This document shows, piece by piece, positions 23,973 to 32,472 of a stretch of DNA of 64,000 nt. How positions within the stretch are numbered: the first letter of the stretch is position 1; the number at the start of each line of letters is the position of its first letter. The stretch lies in assembly GCA_017418975.1 (NCBI GenBank), contig JAFOMG010000017.1, positions 806,001 to 870,000 of the forward strand, given 5' to 3'. The DNA is from Sphingomonas sp. Its GTDB lineage: Bacteria > Pseudomonadota > Alphaproteobacteria > Sphingomonadales > Sphingomonadaceae. The position numbers were made by a program, and so were the translations under genes. The notes under the pieces were generated by a model, which worked only from the letters and a program-made list of their open reading frames with translations, was not told the DNA's origin and did not search any database.

Positions 23973-24680
23973 ATGACGACCGAAATCGAATGGTGGGACT
24001 ATGACAGCGCCGACGAGATGGCAGAGGCCGTCGCCGGCGACATCGGCTTCATCATCGAGAGCGCGATCGACGCGCGCGGCGCTGCGGTGATCGCGCTGGG
24101 CGGGGGCAAGACCCCGCTGCCGATCTACGAGAAGCTGGCCGGCGCCAAGATCGACTGGAAGCGCGTGACGATCCTTCCCGGCGACGATCGCATCGTGCCG
24201 CTGGGCGATCCGCTCTCCAACGTCACCGCGATCGGCAAGATCTTCATTCCCAAGGGCGCGCGGGTGATCCCGCTGGTGAGCGACAAGGCGCCGGACTACA
24301 AGGCAGCGGGCCGCTCGGCCGACGCGCTGCTCCAGGACGTGCACTGGCCGCTGGATCTCTGCCTGCTCGGCATCGGCACCGACGGGCATTGCGCCTCGAT
24401 CTTCCCGGGCCCCGATTTCGACGAGGCGCTGAACGGACCGAAGGAGCGGCGCGCGCTGGGCGTGATGCCCGATCCCCTGCCGCCGGAAGCGCCGGTCGCC
24501 CGCGTGACTTTGTCGCGCGCCGCCATCGTCTCCGCCCGCGCGCTGATGATCGCGATCACCGGCGAGGCGAAGAAGGAAGTGCTGGAAGCGGCAATCGAGC
24601 AGGGCGCTTCGTCGAGCTATCCGGTCGGCCGCGTCCTCGCCGATGTCGAGCTGCCGGTGGATATCCACTGGGCGGCATGA
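23973..24680 (+). CDS. pgl: 6-phosphogluconolactonase
   Basis: A 235-residue SugarP_isomerase/DevB-type lactonase. It has AVIALGGGKTPLPIYEKLAG (the phosphate-binding GGxTP motif), VTILPGDDRIVPLGDPLSNV and LCLLGIGTDGHCASIFPG, with the general-base His in TDGH. It hydrolyses 6-phosphogluconolactone to 6-phosphogluconate between zwf and edd, matching its place in the cluster. The ATG follows AAGGAACGAAC. Confidence 0.95.
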   Translation: MTTEIEWWDYDSADEMAEAVAGDIGFIIESAIDARGAAVIALGGGKTPLPIYEKLAGAKIDWKRVTILPGDDRIVPLGDPLSNVTAIGKIFIPKGARVIPLVSDKAPDYKAAGRSADALLQDVHWPLDLCLLGIGTDGHCASIFPGPDFDEALNGPKERRALGVMPDPLPPEAPVARVTLSRAAIVSARALMIAITGEAKKEVLEAAIEQGASSSYPVGRVLADVELPVDIHWAA

Positions 24681-24806
24681 CGCCTTGCCCGGTTCCCGGC
24701 AAAGCCAGCCCCGAGCGTCCGCCCCGCGGGCGCTCGCGGCGGCCGGGGCCCGGTCGCGATGTCGTTCGAGAGGTTCGGGCGCCTCGACAATCAGCCCGAT
24801 ATCGGG

Positions 24807-24824
24807 CCCCGGCCGCAGCCGGGG
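24807..24824 (+). other. Hairpin in the pgl-edd spacer
   Basis: CCCCGGC-CGCA-GCCGGGG forms a perfect 7-bp stem 28 bases before the edd start codon, within a 171-base GC-rich spacer that also contains the palindrome GCCCGATATCGGGC. Possible roles are transcript processing or attenuation; no T tract follows. Confidence 0.35.
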
Positions 24825-24851
24825 AGCAGCCAGTACAAGCGGAATAGGCAC

Positions 24852-26675
24852 ATGACCCAGCTCCACACCGAAATCGCCGCCGTCACCGATCGGGTGATCG
24901 AACGCTCCAAGGCGCGCCGCCGCGCCTATCTCGCGCTGGTCGAGGCCGAGCGCGAGTCGGGCAACGACCGGCCCAAGCTCGGCTGCGCCAATCTCGCCCA
25001 TGCCTATGCCGGCACCGATGAGCAGCGCGACCAGCTGAAGGCCGGGCACTCGATGAATATCGGCATCGTCACCGCCTATAACGACATGCTGTCGGCGCAT
25101 GCGGTCTATTACCGCTATCCCGAGCAGATGAAGGTCTGGGCGCACGAGGCCGGAGCCACCGCGCAGGTGGCGGGCGGCGTGCCGGCGATGTGCGACGGCG
25201 TGACCCAGGGCTATCAGGGCATGGAGCTCTCGCTGTTCAGCCGCGACACGATCGCGCTGAGCACCGCGGTCGCCCTCTCCCACCGCACCTTCGAAGGCGC
25301 GGCGCTGCTCGGCATCTGCGACAAGATCGTGCCCGGGCTGGTGATGGGCGCGCTGCGCTTCGGCCATCTGCCGATGGTGCTGGTGCCGGGCGGCCCGATG
25401 CGCTCGGGCCTGGCCAACAAGGAGAAGGCGCGGATCCGCGAGCTCTATGCCGAGGGCAAGGTGGGCCGCGACGAACTGCTCGACGCCGAGATCGCGGCCT
25501 ATCACTCCAAGGGCACCTGCACCTTCTACGGCACCGCGAACTCCAACCAGATGATGATGGAGGCGATGGGCCTGCACATGCCGGGCGCGGCCTTCGCCAA
25601 TCCCGGCACCAAGCTGCGCCAGGAGCTGACCCGCGCCGCCGTCCACCGGCTCGCCGAGATCGGCTGGAACGGCGACGACTATCGCCCGATCGGCCATGTC
25701 GTCGATGAGAAGGCGATCGTGAACGCCGCCATCGTGCTGCTGGCGACGGGCGGCTCGACCAACCATCTGATCCATGTGCCGGCGTTCGCGCGCGCGGCCG
25801 GGATCACGATCGACTGGGACGATTTCGACCGGCTCTCGCGCGTGGTGCCGCTGCTGGCGCGCGTCTATCCCAACGGCTCGGCCGATGTGAACGGCTTCGA
25901 GGATGTCGGCGGCCCGACCTTCGTGATCCGCGAGCTGCTCCGCGCCGGGCTGATGCATGCCGACACGCTGACTGTCGGCAAGGGCGGCATGGCGGACTAT
26001 GGCCGCAAGCCGGAGATGGCCGGCGACGAACTGATATGGGTCGATCACGGCACCGAGAGCGGCGACGACACCATCCTGCGCACCGCCGAGGCACCTTTTT
26101 CGCCCGAGGGCGGCTTCCGCATCCTCAAGGGCAATCTGGGCCGCGCCTGCATCAAGGTGAGCGCGGTGGAGCGCGAGCGCTGGACGATCGAAGCGCCGTG
26201 CCGCGTCTTCCAGGACCAGGCCGAGGTGCAGCAGGCCTTCAAGGCGGGCGAGCTCGATCGCGATGTGGTGGTGGTCGTGCGCTTCCAGGGGCCCAAGGCC
26301 AATGGCATGCCCGAGCTGCACAAGCTCACCCCGCCGCTGGGCGTCCTCCAGAATCGCGGATACAAGGTCGCGCTGGTGACCGACGGGCGGATGTCGGGCG
26401 CGAGCGGCAAGGTGCCGTGCGCGATCCATCTCAGCCCCGAGGCGCTGGGAGGCGGGCCGATCGGCAAGCTGCGCGACGGCGATGTGGTGCGGCTCTGCGC
26501 CGAGACGGGCGAGCTGAGCGCGCTGGTCGACACAGCGGAATGGGACGCGCGCGCGCATGTGGCGCCGCCCCCGCCGGCGATCGGCACCGGCCGCGAGCTG
26601 TTCGCGATGCTGCGCCACCATTGCGACGAAGCCGAGCAGGGCGCTTCCGCGATGCTGGCCGAAGCAGGGCTTTAA
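24852..26675 (+). CDS. edd: Phosphogluconate dehydratase
   Basis: A 607-residue IlvD/Edd-family dehydratase. Conserved blocks include [80 protein letters not shown] and [20 protein letters not shown]. The Cys residues in MCDG, GICDK and GTCTFYG are the family's iron-sulfur ligands ([4Fe-4S]). It converts 6-phosphogluconate to KDPG. The ATG at 24852 starts the family N-terminus; a longer open frame upstream runs through hairpin DNA. Confidence 0.97.
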   Translation: MTQLHTEIAAVTDRVIERSKARRRAYLALVEAERESGNDRPKLGCANLAHAYAGTDEQRDQLKAGHSMNIGIVTAYNDMLSAHAVYYRYPEQMKVWAHEAGATAQVAGGVPAMCDGVTQGYQGMELSLFSRDTIALSTAVALSHRTFEGAALLGICDKIVPGLVMGALRFGHLPMVLVPGGPMRSGLANKEKARIRELYAEGKVGRDELLDAEIAAYHSKGTCTFYGTANSNQMMMEAMGLHMPGAAFANPGTKLRQELTRAAVHRLAEIGWNGDDYRPIGHVVDEKAIVNAAIVLLATGGSTNHLIHVPAFARAAGITIDWDDFDRLSRVVPLLARVYPNGSADVNGFEDVGGPTFVIRELLRAGLMHADTLTVGKGGMADYGRKPEMAGDELIWVDHGTESGDDTILRTAEAPFSPEGGFRILKGNLGRACIKVSAVERERWTIEAPCRVFQDQAEVQQAFKAGELDRDVVVVVRFQGPKANGMPELHKLTPPLGVLQNRGYKVALVTDGRMSGASGKVPCAIHLSPEALGGGPIGKLRDGDVVRLCAETGELSALVDTAEWDARAHVAPPPPAIGTGRELFAMLRHHCDEAEQGASAMLAEAGL

Positions 26676-26682
26676 GCCAAAG

Positions 26683-26766
26683 CCGTCATCCCGGCGAAAG
26701 CCGGGATCTCGTGCGGCTCTCGCCCCACGCCTTCGCCTCAGATCCCGCCTTTCGCCGGGATGACGG
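26683..26766. repeat. REP-like inverted pair downstream of edd
   Basis: CCGTCATCCCGGCGAAAGCC, continuing GGGATCTCG (from 26683), and GATCCCGCCTTTCGCCGGGA, continuing TGACGG (to 26766), are inverted copies of one unit about 30 bases apart. This is the clearest REP pair in the window. It sits in the edd-glk spacer, 8 bases after the edd stop codon. Confidence 0.75.
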
Positions 26767-26877
26767 AAATATCACGGGACGGTTGTCCTTTACTTCTGCG
26801 TCGCACGGGGGAAGAAGGGCGCAGCCGGGCATGGCAACGTTGACAGGCCCAGGCGGATGAGAGGATCAGGAGCCCGA

Positions 26878-27846
26878 ATGGAAGTCGTCGCGGTCGATAT
26901 CGGGGGCACGCACGCCCGCTTCGCCATTGCCGAAGTGGCAAAGGGCCGCGTGGTCTCGATCAGCGAGCCGATCACACAGAAGGTGGCGGAACATGCCAGC
27001 CTGCAGCTCGCCTGGCAGGCCTATGGCGAGACGCTGGGCCGGGACTTGCCCAAGGCGGCGGCGCTGGCCGTGGCCTCGCCGGTGGGCGGCGACATCATCA
27101 AGCTCACCAACAATCCATGGATCATCCGTCCCGCCCTGATCCCCGAGCGGCTGGGCGCCGACAGCTGGACGGTGGTCAATGATTTCGAGGCGATCGGCCA
27201 TGCCGTCGCGCAGATGGGCGAGGAGCATTTCCTCCATCTGTGCGGGCCGGACCAGGCGCTGCCGGAAAAGGGGTCGATCACCGTGTGCGGCCCCGGCACC
27301 GGCCTGGGCGTGGCCCAGGTCTTCCGCCACCGCGCCGGATATGACGTGATCGCCACCGAAGGCGGGCACAGCGATTTCGCGCCGCTCGACCCGATCGAGG
27401 ATGCGCTCGTGAAGCGCCTGCGCAAGACCTATACCCGCGTCTCCAAGGAGCGCGTGGTGGCCGGCCCGGCGATCGTCTCGCTCTATGAGACGCTGGCGGA
27501 GCTCGAGGGCAAGCCGGTCCACCGGCTCGACGACAAGGCGATCTGGGGTCTCGCGCTGGAGGGCAAGGACGAACTGGCGGTGGCCGCGCTCGACCGCTTC
27601 TGCCTGAGCCTGGGCGCAGTTGCCGGCGACCTGGCGCTGTGCCACGGCCCAAGCGGCGTGGTGATTGCCGGCGGTCTGGGGTTGCGACTCAAGGACCATC
27701 TGTTGCAGTCGGGCTTCGGCCAGCGGTTCGTCGCCAAGGGCCGGTTCCAGGGGCTGATGTCTTCCATTCCGGTGAAGCTCATCACGCACCCGCAGCCGGG
27801 CCTGTACGGCGCCGCCGCGGCGTTCGCGCAGGAGCATGCCCTTTGA
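26878..27846 (+). CDS. glk: Glucokinase
   Basis: A 322-residue GlkA-type glucokinase. The ATP-binding DIGGTHARFAIAEV motif is at the N-terminus. Other blocks are LAVASPVGGDIIKLTNNPWI, VVNDFEAIGHAV (catalytic Asp), CGPGTGLGVAQVFR and IATEGGHSDFAP (the Glu-Gly-Gly-His motif). It phosphorylates glucose to feed zwf. The start at 26878 follows AGGATCAGGAG; it was preferred over an ATG 21 bases upstream because the conserved DIGGT block begins 6 residues later. Its stop overlaps the eda TTG start. Confidence 0.95.
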   Translation: MEVVAVDIGGTHARFAIAEVAKGRVVSISEPITQKVAEHASLQLAWQAYGETLGRDLPKAAALAVASPVGGDIIKLTNNPWIIRPALIPERLGADSWTVVNDFEAIGHAVAQMGEEHFLHLCGPDQALPEKGSITVCGPGTGLGVAQVFRHRAGYDVIATEGGHSDFAPLDPIEDALVKRLRKTYTRVSKERVVAGPAIVSLYETLAELEGKPVHRLDDKAIWGLALEGKDELAVAALDRFCLSLGAVAGDLALCHGPSGVVIAGGLGLRLKDHLLQSGFGQRFVAKGRFQGLMSSIPVKLITHPQPGLYGAAAAFAQEHAL

Positions 27847-28451
27847 ATATCGAAGCCATCATGAAGACCGCGCCGGTGATCCCGGTGCTCGTGATCGAAG
27901 ACGCCGCCACGGCCCGGCCGCTGGCGGAGGCGCTGGTGAAGGGCGGCCTGCGCGTGCTCGAGGTGACGCTGCGCACCGGGGCCGCGCTGGAGGCGATCGC
28001 CGAGATGAAGAAGGTCGAGGGCGCGATCGTCGGCGCGGGCACGGTGGTGAACACCGAGCAGTTCGAGCAGGTGATGAAGGCCGATGCCGAGTTCATCGTC
28101 TCGCCGGGCCTGACCGACCAGCTGGGCGACGCGATCGTGCGCAGCGGCGTGCCTTATCTGCCGGGCGTGGCCAATGCCGGCGATATCATGCGCGGGCTCG
28201 ACCTGGGCCTGGCGCATTTCAAGTTCTTCCCGGCCGAGACTTCGGGCGGGCTGAAGGCTCTGAAGGCGCTCGCCGCGCCCTTCTACCAGTGCAAATTCTG
28301 CCCGACCGGCGGCATCTCGGCCGCGACCGCGCCGGAATGGCTGGCGTTCGATCCGATCCTGTGCGTCGGCGGCTCCTGGGTCACCCCCAAGGGCGCGAGC
28401 TACGAGCAGGTCGAGGCACTGGCGCGCGAAGCGGCGGCGCTGAAGGGCTGA
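27843..28451 (+). CDS. eda: KHG/KDPG aldolase
   Basis: A 202-residue aldolase that splits KDPG to pyruvate and glyceraldehyde-3-phosphate. TAPVIPVLVIEDAATARPLA, VLEVTLRTGAALEAIAEM (catalytic Glu), VGAGTVVNTEQFEQVMKADA and FKFFPAETSGGLKALKALAA (Schiff-base Lys in FKFFPAE) are all present, with the phosphate-binding CPTGGISAATAPEWL. The start is TTG at 27843, overlapping the glk stop (TTGA) and preceded by GCAGGAGC. The next in-frame ATG would cut six family-typical residues. Confidence 0.95.
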   Translation: MNIEAIMKTAPVIPVLVIEDAATARPLAEALVKGGLRVLEVTLRTGAALEAIAEMKKVEGAIVGAGTVVNTEQFEQVMKADAEFIVSPGLTDQLGDAIVRSGVPYLPGVANAGDIMRGLDLGLAHFKFFPAETSGGLKALKALAAPFYQCKFCPTGGISAATAPEWLAFDPILCVGGSWVTPKGASYEQVEALAREAAALKG

Positions 28452-28458
28452 TCGCCTG

Positions 28459-28530
28459 AGACCCCGGCTTTCGCCGGGCGACGGCCCTCAAACAAATATC
28501 GTATCCCGGCGAAAGCCCGGGATCTCGGGC
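28459..28530. repeat. REP-like units downstream of eda
   Basis: A unit in reverse orientation (ACCCCGGCTTTCGCCGGGCG, 28460-28479) is followed by one in forward orientation (TATCCCGGCGAAAGCCCGGG at about 28502-28521, then ATCTCGGGC). The second also serves as the left border of the broken GIY-YIG cassette. Confidence 0.65.
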
Positions 28531-28811
28531 GGCTCCATTCCCGAATGTCGTCGAACAGATCGCGCCATTCGGGATTGGAGCGCTCGATCCACTCGAACTT
28601 CCATTCTCGCCTCCACTCCTTGAGCGAGCTTCTCGCGACGGATCGCGTCGTCGATCATGTCATGGTGCTCGGGCTTGAAGTTGTACCGAGCGCGGAATTT
28701 CGAGCCCTTGCCTTCGCGGTGCTGCTGGACGCGTTGGGCGGGCGAGGCTGCGACCCCGATGCACGGCACGCCGTGCGACTTGTGGTCCAGCCGGCCACCG
28801 TGCCCCTTCAT
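28490..28811 (-). pseudogene. Frameshifted GIY-YIG nuclease-like gene
   Basis: The minus strand encodes a recognisable GIY-YIG family protein in pieces. From the ATG at 28811 it reads KSHGVPCIGVAASPAQRVQQ, then HREGKGSKFRARYNFK and EHHDMIDDAIRREK. It then shifts frame to LKEWRREWKFEWIERSNPEW and RDLFDDI, the family C-terminus. The usual YIG-type Tyr positions are damaged (VPCIG), about five residues (RLVWYE-like) are missing in the middle, and one extra base near 28626 causes the frameshift. It lies between REP-like units (28502-28530 and 28812-28844) in inverted orientation and starts inside one of them. Intact relatives are small putative endonucleases. Confidence 0.7.
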
Positions 28812-28844
28812 CGCCCGAGATCCCGGCTTTCGCCGGGATGACGG
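28812..28844. repeat. REP-like unit bordering the GIY-YIG pseudogene
   Basis: GCCCGAGATCCCGGCTTTCG, continuing CCGGGATGACGG, is the reverse orientation of the unit at 28502-28530. The two therefore form inverted ends around the pseudogene. Nothing else is seen between here and the hemoglobin gene at 28920. Confidence 0.7.
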
Positions 28845-28919
28845 TATAGTAGCCATGGCCGCACATCTGGGACGGAATGCCCCATTTCCATCGCGGGCTA
28901 TCCACACCACATACCCGCC

Positions 28920-29387
28920 ATGGAAAAGACCGGCACACCCTCCGCCCATGCCATCGCGATGCGCGACGAGAAGCGGCGGACGGCTGCGGAGATGGGGATC
29001 GACGATGCCTATGTCTCCGAGCTGGTCGAGCGCTTCTATGGTCGCGTGCAAGCCGATCCGGTGCTGGGCCCGGTCTTCGGCGCGCGGATCACCGATTGGG
29101 AGCCGCATCTCGCCCAGATGAAGCGATTCTGGCGCTCGGTCCTGTTCAGCAGCGGCGAGTATCTGGGGCGGCCGATGCCGCTGCACCTCGCCATGCCGGG
29201 GCTCGACAAGCCGATGTTCGCGCGCTGGCTCGAGCTGTTCGCCGCGACCCTGGCCGAGATCGGTGGCGGGGACGCCGCCGAGCATGTCCATGAGCGCGCC
29301 CGGATGATCGCGAACAGCTTCCTGAACGGCATCGCCGTCCACCACCACGGCAAGCTTGGATTGGGGCCGGGCGAAGGCTTCGCCTGA
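28920..29387 (+). CDS. Group III truncated hemoglobin
   Basis: A 155-residue globin of the trHb3 class. The conserved B-helix VSELVERFYGRVQADPVLGP (B10 Tyr in RFY), then ARITDWEPHLAQMKRFWRSV (helix E region), and the proximal-His segment GRPMPLHLAMPGLDKPMFAR (His in PLHLA) followed by WLELFAATLAEI are all present. Group III globins bind O2 or NO, with roles in redox or nitrosative stress. The first about 20 residues are a non-conserved extension. The gene stands alone and faces the convergent S10 peptidase gene. Confidence 0.88.
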   Translation: MEKTGTPSAHAIAMRDEKRRTAAEMGIDDAYVSELVERFYGRVQADPVLGPVFGARITDWEPHLAQMKRFWRSVLFSSGEYLGRPMPLHLAMPGLDKPMFARWLELFAATLAEIGGGDAAEHVHERARMIANSFLNGIAVHHHGKLGLGPGEGFA

Positions 29388-29408
29388 AGCCGTACCCGAA
29401 CCCTCTCG

Positions 29409-31019
29409 TCAGTTCTTGCCGGCCTTGGCCTCCGGACGCGCCGGCGGGCTGCTCGAGGCCGCGGCGCGCAGCGCATCGTCATACCAGGTCGCGAGATCGC
29501 GGTGCATCTCGGGCAGCGTGTCCGGATTCAGATACACCATGTGCCCGGCATGATAGTAAGTGAAGCGGATGTTCTTCTGGAGCTGCGAATCCAGCAACAT
29601 GTGGCTGACATCGAACTCCGCGCCGTAAAAGGGCGTGGCGAAGTCGAAATAGCCGTTGATGAACAACACCTTGAGATAGGGATTGGTGCGCATGGTATAG
29701 GCGAGGTCGACGGCGCTGTCCGGCGCCAGATGGGTGCCGTCGCCCGGCGCGCGATGCTTCCAGTCCCATTCGAAGCCCGGGCCCCGCGCGCTCATGCGAT
29801 AGGGCATGTCCGTCTTGTAGCCGAGCACGCGCGTCGCATAGTCTTGGAACGTCGCGACAAAGGCACCCGAGACCGCGGTCGAGGCGGGATCGTCCTCGGG
29901 GCTGTCGGCATTGGCATCGGTAACGTTCAGCAGGTAGCGGGAGTCGAGCCGGCCCACGGCCAGGCGGCGATCCCGCAGCAGCTCGGTCTGGAAGCGCGGC
30001 AGAGTGAGGCGCAGGTCGGCGCGCAGGATATAGGCTTGGCCGATGCCGGTATATTCGGCCATCTTTGCCGCGACCGCGGCCTTTTCCTCCGGCGAGATCG
30101 TCGATCCCTTGGCCAGCGCCGCGGCATAGGGGCCGCTGGTGAAGGCTCGCACTTCGTCGAGAAAGGCGCCCAGGTCCGCCGGGCGGTTCTGCAGGCGGTT
30201 GTGATACCAGGCCGTCGCCGCCATCGTCGGGAACAGGGTAAGATAATTCTGGTCATAGCCCGGCTGGCGCACGCCATAGTTCATGATCGTCGAGAACTGG
30301 ACGATGCCGTTGAGGCTGAGGCCCGCGGATTCGAGCTTGGCGGCAACCACCGGGTTGCGCAGCGTGCCATAGCTTTCGCCGAACAGGAATTTCGGGGAGG
30401 CCCAGCGGTTGAACTTGCTGGTGTAGCGCAGGATCGCGCGGGCGAAGCCATCGGCGTCCTGGTCGACGCCCCAGAAATCCTTGCCGGTCTTGTCGCCCAG
30501 CGGCCGCGACCAGCCGGCGCCGATCGCGTCGACGAACACCATGTCGGTCTTGTCGATCAGCGAATGGGAATTGGGGCCGAAGCCATAGGGTGCTGGGCGG
30601 ATATATTCGGGATTGGCGGTGGTCACGCGCACCGGCGCGAAGCTGCCCATGTGCAGCCAGATCGTCGGTGAGCCAGGGCCGCCATTGTAGAAGAAGGTAA
30701 CCGGGCGCGGCCCCTTCCCCACCCCATCCCGGGTATAGGCGGTGTAGAAATAGGATGCGGTGGGCTTGCCCTCGTCATCGCGGACGGTGAGCGTGCCGGC
30801 GGTGGCGGTATAGGCGATGTTCTGCCCCGCCACCGTCACGGCGCCATGGCTGACCGCGCTGGCTTCCGCGACGGGCGGACGCGCCCATGCCGCCTCGGCC
30901 TCCGCCTTCAGCTGCTCGCGATAGCCCTGCCCCTTGGCGGCCGGCGGCTCGGCCTTGTCCTGTGCCCAGGCCGGCGCGGCGGTGGCAAGCAGAAGGCTGG
31001 GCAGGACAAGGCGATGCAT
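29409..31019 (-). CDS. Secreted S10-family serine carboxypeptidase-like protein
   Basis: A 536-residue alpha/beta-hydrolase with a signal peptide (MHRLVLPSLLLATAAPAWAQ). The oxyanion motif is VTFFYNGGPGSPTIWLHMGS and the nucleophile motif is FLFGESYGTLRNPVVAAKLE. A later region contains VLFINGYFDFATPFYGAEFD for the Asp and FTYYHAGHMVYLNPDTLPEM for the His, completing a Ser-Asp-His triad. It matches the bacterial S10 group, common in sphingomonads and likely acting on peptides in the periplasm. It sits alone between the hemoglobin gene and the mltG group. Confidence 0.92.
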   Translation of the reverse strand: MHRLVLPSLLLATAAPAWAQDKAEPPAAKGQGYREQLKAEAEAAWARPPVAEASAVSHGAVTVAGQNIAYTATAGTLTVRDDEGKPTASYFYTAYTRDGVGKGPRPVTFFYNGGPGSPTIWLHMGSFAPVRVTTANPEYIRPAPYGFGPNSHSLIDKTDMVFVDAIGAGWSRPLGDKTGKDFWGVDQDADGFARAILRYTSKFNRWASPKFLFGESYGTLRNPVVAAKLESAGLSLNGIVQFSTIMNYGVRQPGYDQNYLTLFPTMAATAWYHNRLQNRPADLGAFLDEVRAFTSGPYAAALAKGSTISPEEKAAVAAKMAEYTGIGQAYILRADLRLTLPRFQTELLRDRRLAVGRLDSRYLLNVTDANADSPEDDPASTAVSGAFVATFQDYATRVLGYKTDMPYRMSARGPGFEWDWKHRAPGDGTHLAPDSAVDLAYTMRTNPYLKVLFINGYFDFATPFYGAEFDVSHMLLDSQLQKNIRFTYYHAGHMVYLNPDTLPEMHRDLATWYDDALRAAASSSPPARPEAKAGKN

Positions 31020-31197
31020 GCGGCGATTCCCCGGTTTCGTAGCGATGACGAAACAATGTTACACGCCGCGATTTGGGAGACAAGCGGACGGGGATGTCCT
31101 GCGGATATCCCTCGCCGGGGAAGCGGCACGGCGGAATGCAGATCCACCCACTGCCCTCCCTCTTCCACGCGACGAGGCCCGCCTGGCGGCAAAGGCA

Positions 31198-31467
31198 TCA
31201 GAAGGGATATTCGCCTTCGTCTTCGCGGAACAGCGTTCCCGATTGGAACTCCACCAATAGCCGGGTTCGACTATCCACTGTGCCGAAAATCAGCACCCGG
31301 TCCCGATAGAGATAGGAACCACCGACATAGCAGGGCACCCCATCCAACAGCCTCTCAAGGAAACCGGGTACGGCGATCGCGATCGCCTCGCCATCCTCAA
31401 GCACAAGCGTCGCATTGTCGCCGATGACCCGCAGTTCGCCGCGCAACTCTTGCACGGCCTGGATCAC
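31198..31467 (-). CDS. Small hypothetical protein coupled to mltG
   Basis: An 89-residue protein. The GTG start at 31467 overlaps the mltG stop codon (GTGA) with GGAGAGAT just upstream, implying translational coupling; an ATG 33 bases further out also lies in frame but inside mltG. The sequence (VIQAVQELRGELRVIGDNAT, LVLEDGEAIAIAVPGFLERL, YVGGSYLYRDRVLIFGTV) alternates helices and short strands. I recognise no family. It is likely cytoplasmic, since there is no signal peptide or membrane segment. Confidence 0.6.
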   Translation of the reverse strand: MIQAVQELRGELRVIGDNATLVLEDGEAIAIAVPGFLERLLDGVPCYVGGSYLYRDRVLIFGTVDSRTRLLVEFQSGTLFREDEGEYPF

Positions 31468-32411
31468 ATCTCTCCCCGCGCCCGGCGGATCGCGTACCAT
31501 TTCTGCACATTGGCGTTGTGCTGCTCAAGCGTGTCCGCGAACACGTGCCCGCCGGTGCCGTCCGCCACGAAATACAGCGCCGACGAAGTCGCGGGATCGA
31601 GCACCGCGTCGATGCTCGCCCGGCCCGGATTGGTGATCGGGCCGATCGGCAGGCCCACCTTCTCATAGGTGTTGTAGTCGTTCTTCGCATGCACCTCGGA
31701 GAGGAGCGGACGGCGGCCGAGCGGCTTGCCCTTGGTGATCGGGTAGATGAAGGTCGGGTCGGCCTGGAGCATCATGTTCTGGCGCAGGCGGTTCGAATAG
31801 ACCGCGGCGACGGTGCGGCGCTCCTCGGGCTTGCCGGTTTCCTTCTCGACGATCGAGGCGAGCGTGAGCGCGTCGCGCGGATCGTTCACCGCGATGCCGG
31901 GCTTGCGCGCCTCCCAGGCCTTGGCGAGGTAAGTCGCCATCGCCTTCTGCATGCGATCGAGCACCGACTGGCGGGTATCGCCGCGATTATAGGCATAGCT
32001 GTCCGGCAGCACCGTGCCTTCCACCGGCACCTGGATCTCGCCGGTGAGCTGCGGCGCCTTCATCAGCGTCTCGTAGACGAGGATCGAAGGCGTGCCTTCG
32101 GGAATCGTGACGAAGCGCTGGAGCGTGCGGCCGCCCTGCATCATCTTGAGAATGTCGGACTGGCTGAGATGCGCCGGCACGCGATATTCGCCCGCCTTGA
32201 TCGCATCCTTGCTGCCCAGCAGCTTGGCGAGCACGAGGAACTGGCGAGCCGAGCCGATCGCACCGGCCTTTTCCAGCTCGGTGGCGGCGCGCGACAGGCT
32301 CGCCCCTTCCGGGATCATCACCGTCAGATTCTGCTTCGCCGGACCGGCCCCGCCCCAGAGCTGGAGCACGCCCATGCCGAGCGCGACCAGCACCAGGATC
32401 GCGACCAGCAC
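31464..32411 (-). CDS. mltG: Endolytic murein transglycosylase MltG
   Basis: A 315-residue YceG/MltG protein: one N-terminal membrane helix, a LysM-like segment (KQNLTVMIPEGASLSRAATE), and the catalytic domain with LTLASIVEKETGKPEERRTV (catalytic Glu), AAVYSNRLRQNMMLQADPTF and NDYNTYEKVGLPIGPITNPG. It cleaves nascent glycan strands and sets their length. The first ATG/GTG/TTG (GTG, 32411) falls inside the membrane helix. In-frame sequence back to a CTG at 32480 (overlapping the fabF end) encodes SEETPAPAEQPAKLRKRLGG, a typical cytoplasmic tail with a positive-inside patch. The real start is therefore probably that CTG. It follows fabF directly. Confidence 0.92.
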   Translation of the reverse strand: MLVAILVLVALGMGVLQLWGGAGPAKQNLTVMIPEGASLSRAATELEKAGAIGSARQFLVLAKLLGSKDAIKAGEYRVPAHLSQSDILKMMQGGRTLQRFVTIPEGTPSILVYETLMKAPQLTGEIQVPVEGTVLPDSYAYNRGDTRQSVLDRMQKAMATYLAKAWEARKPGIAVNDPRDALTLASIVEKETGKPEERRTVAAVYSNRLRQNMMLQADPTFIYPITKGKPLGRRPLLSEVHAKNDYNTYEKVGLPIGPITNPGRASIDAVLDPATSSALYFVADGTGGHVFADTLEQHNANVQKWYAIRRARGEM

Positions 32412-32472
32412 GGCACAGCCGCCAAGCCGCTTGCGGAGCTTGGCAGGCTGTTCCGCCGGCGCTGGCGTTTCC

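Noticed and set aside
23745..26621. Very long open frame on the minus strand opposite pgl and edd
   Set aside because: It is a high-GC antisense shadow: the plus-strand genes have complete family motifs, while the minus-strand translation is His/Arg/Ala-rich with no recognisable domain.
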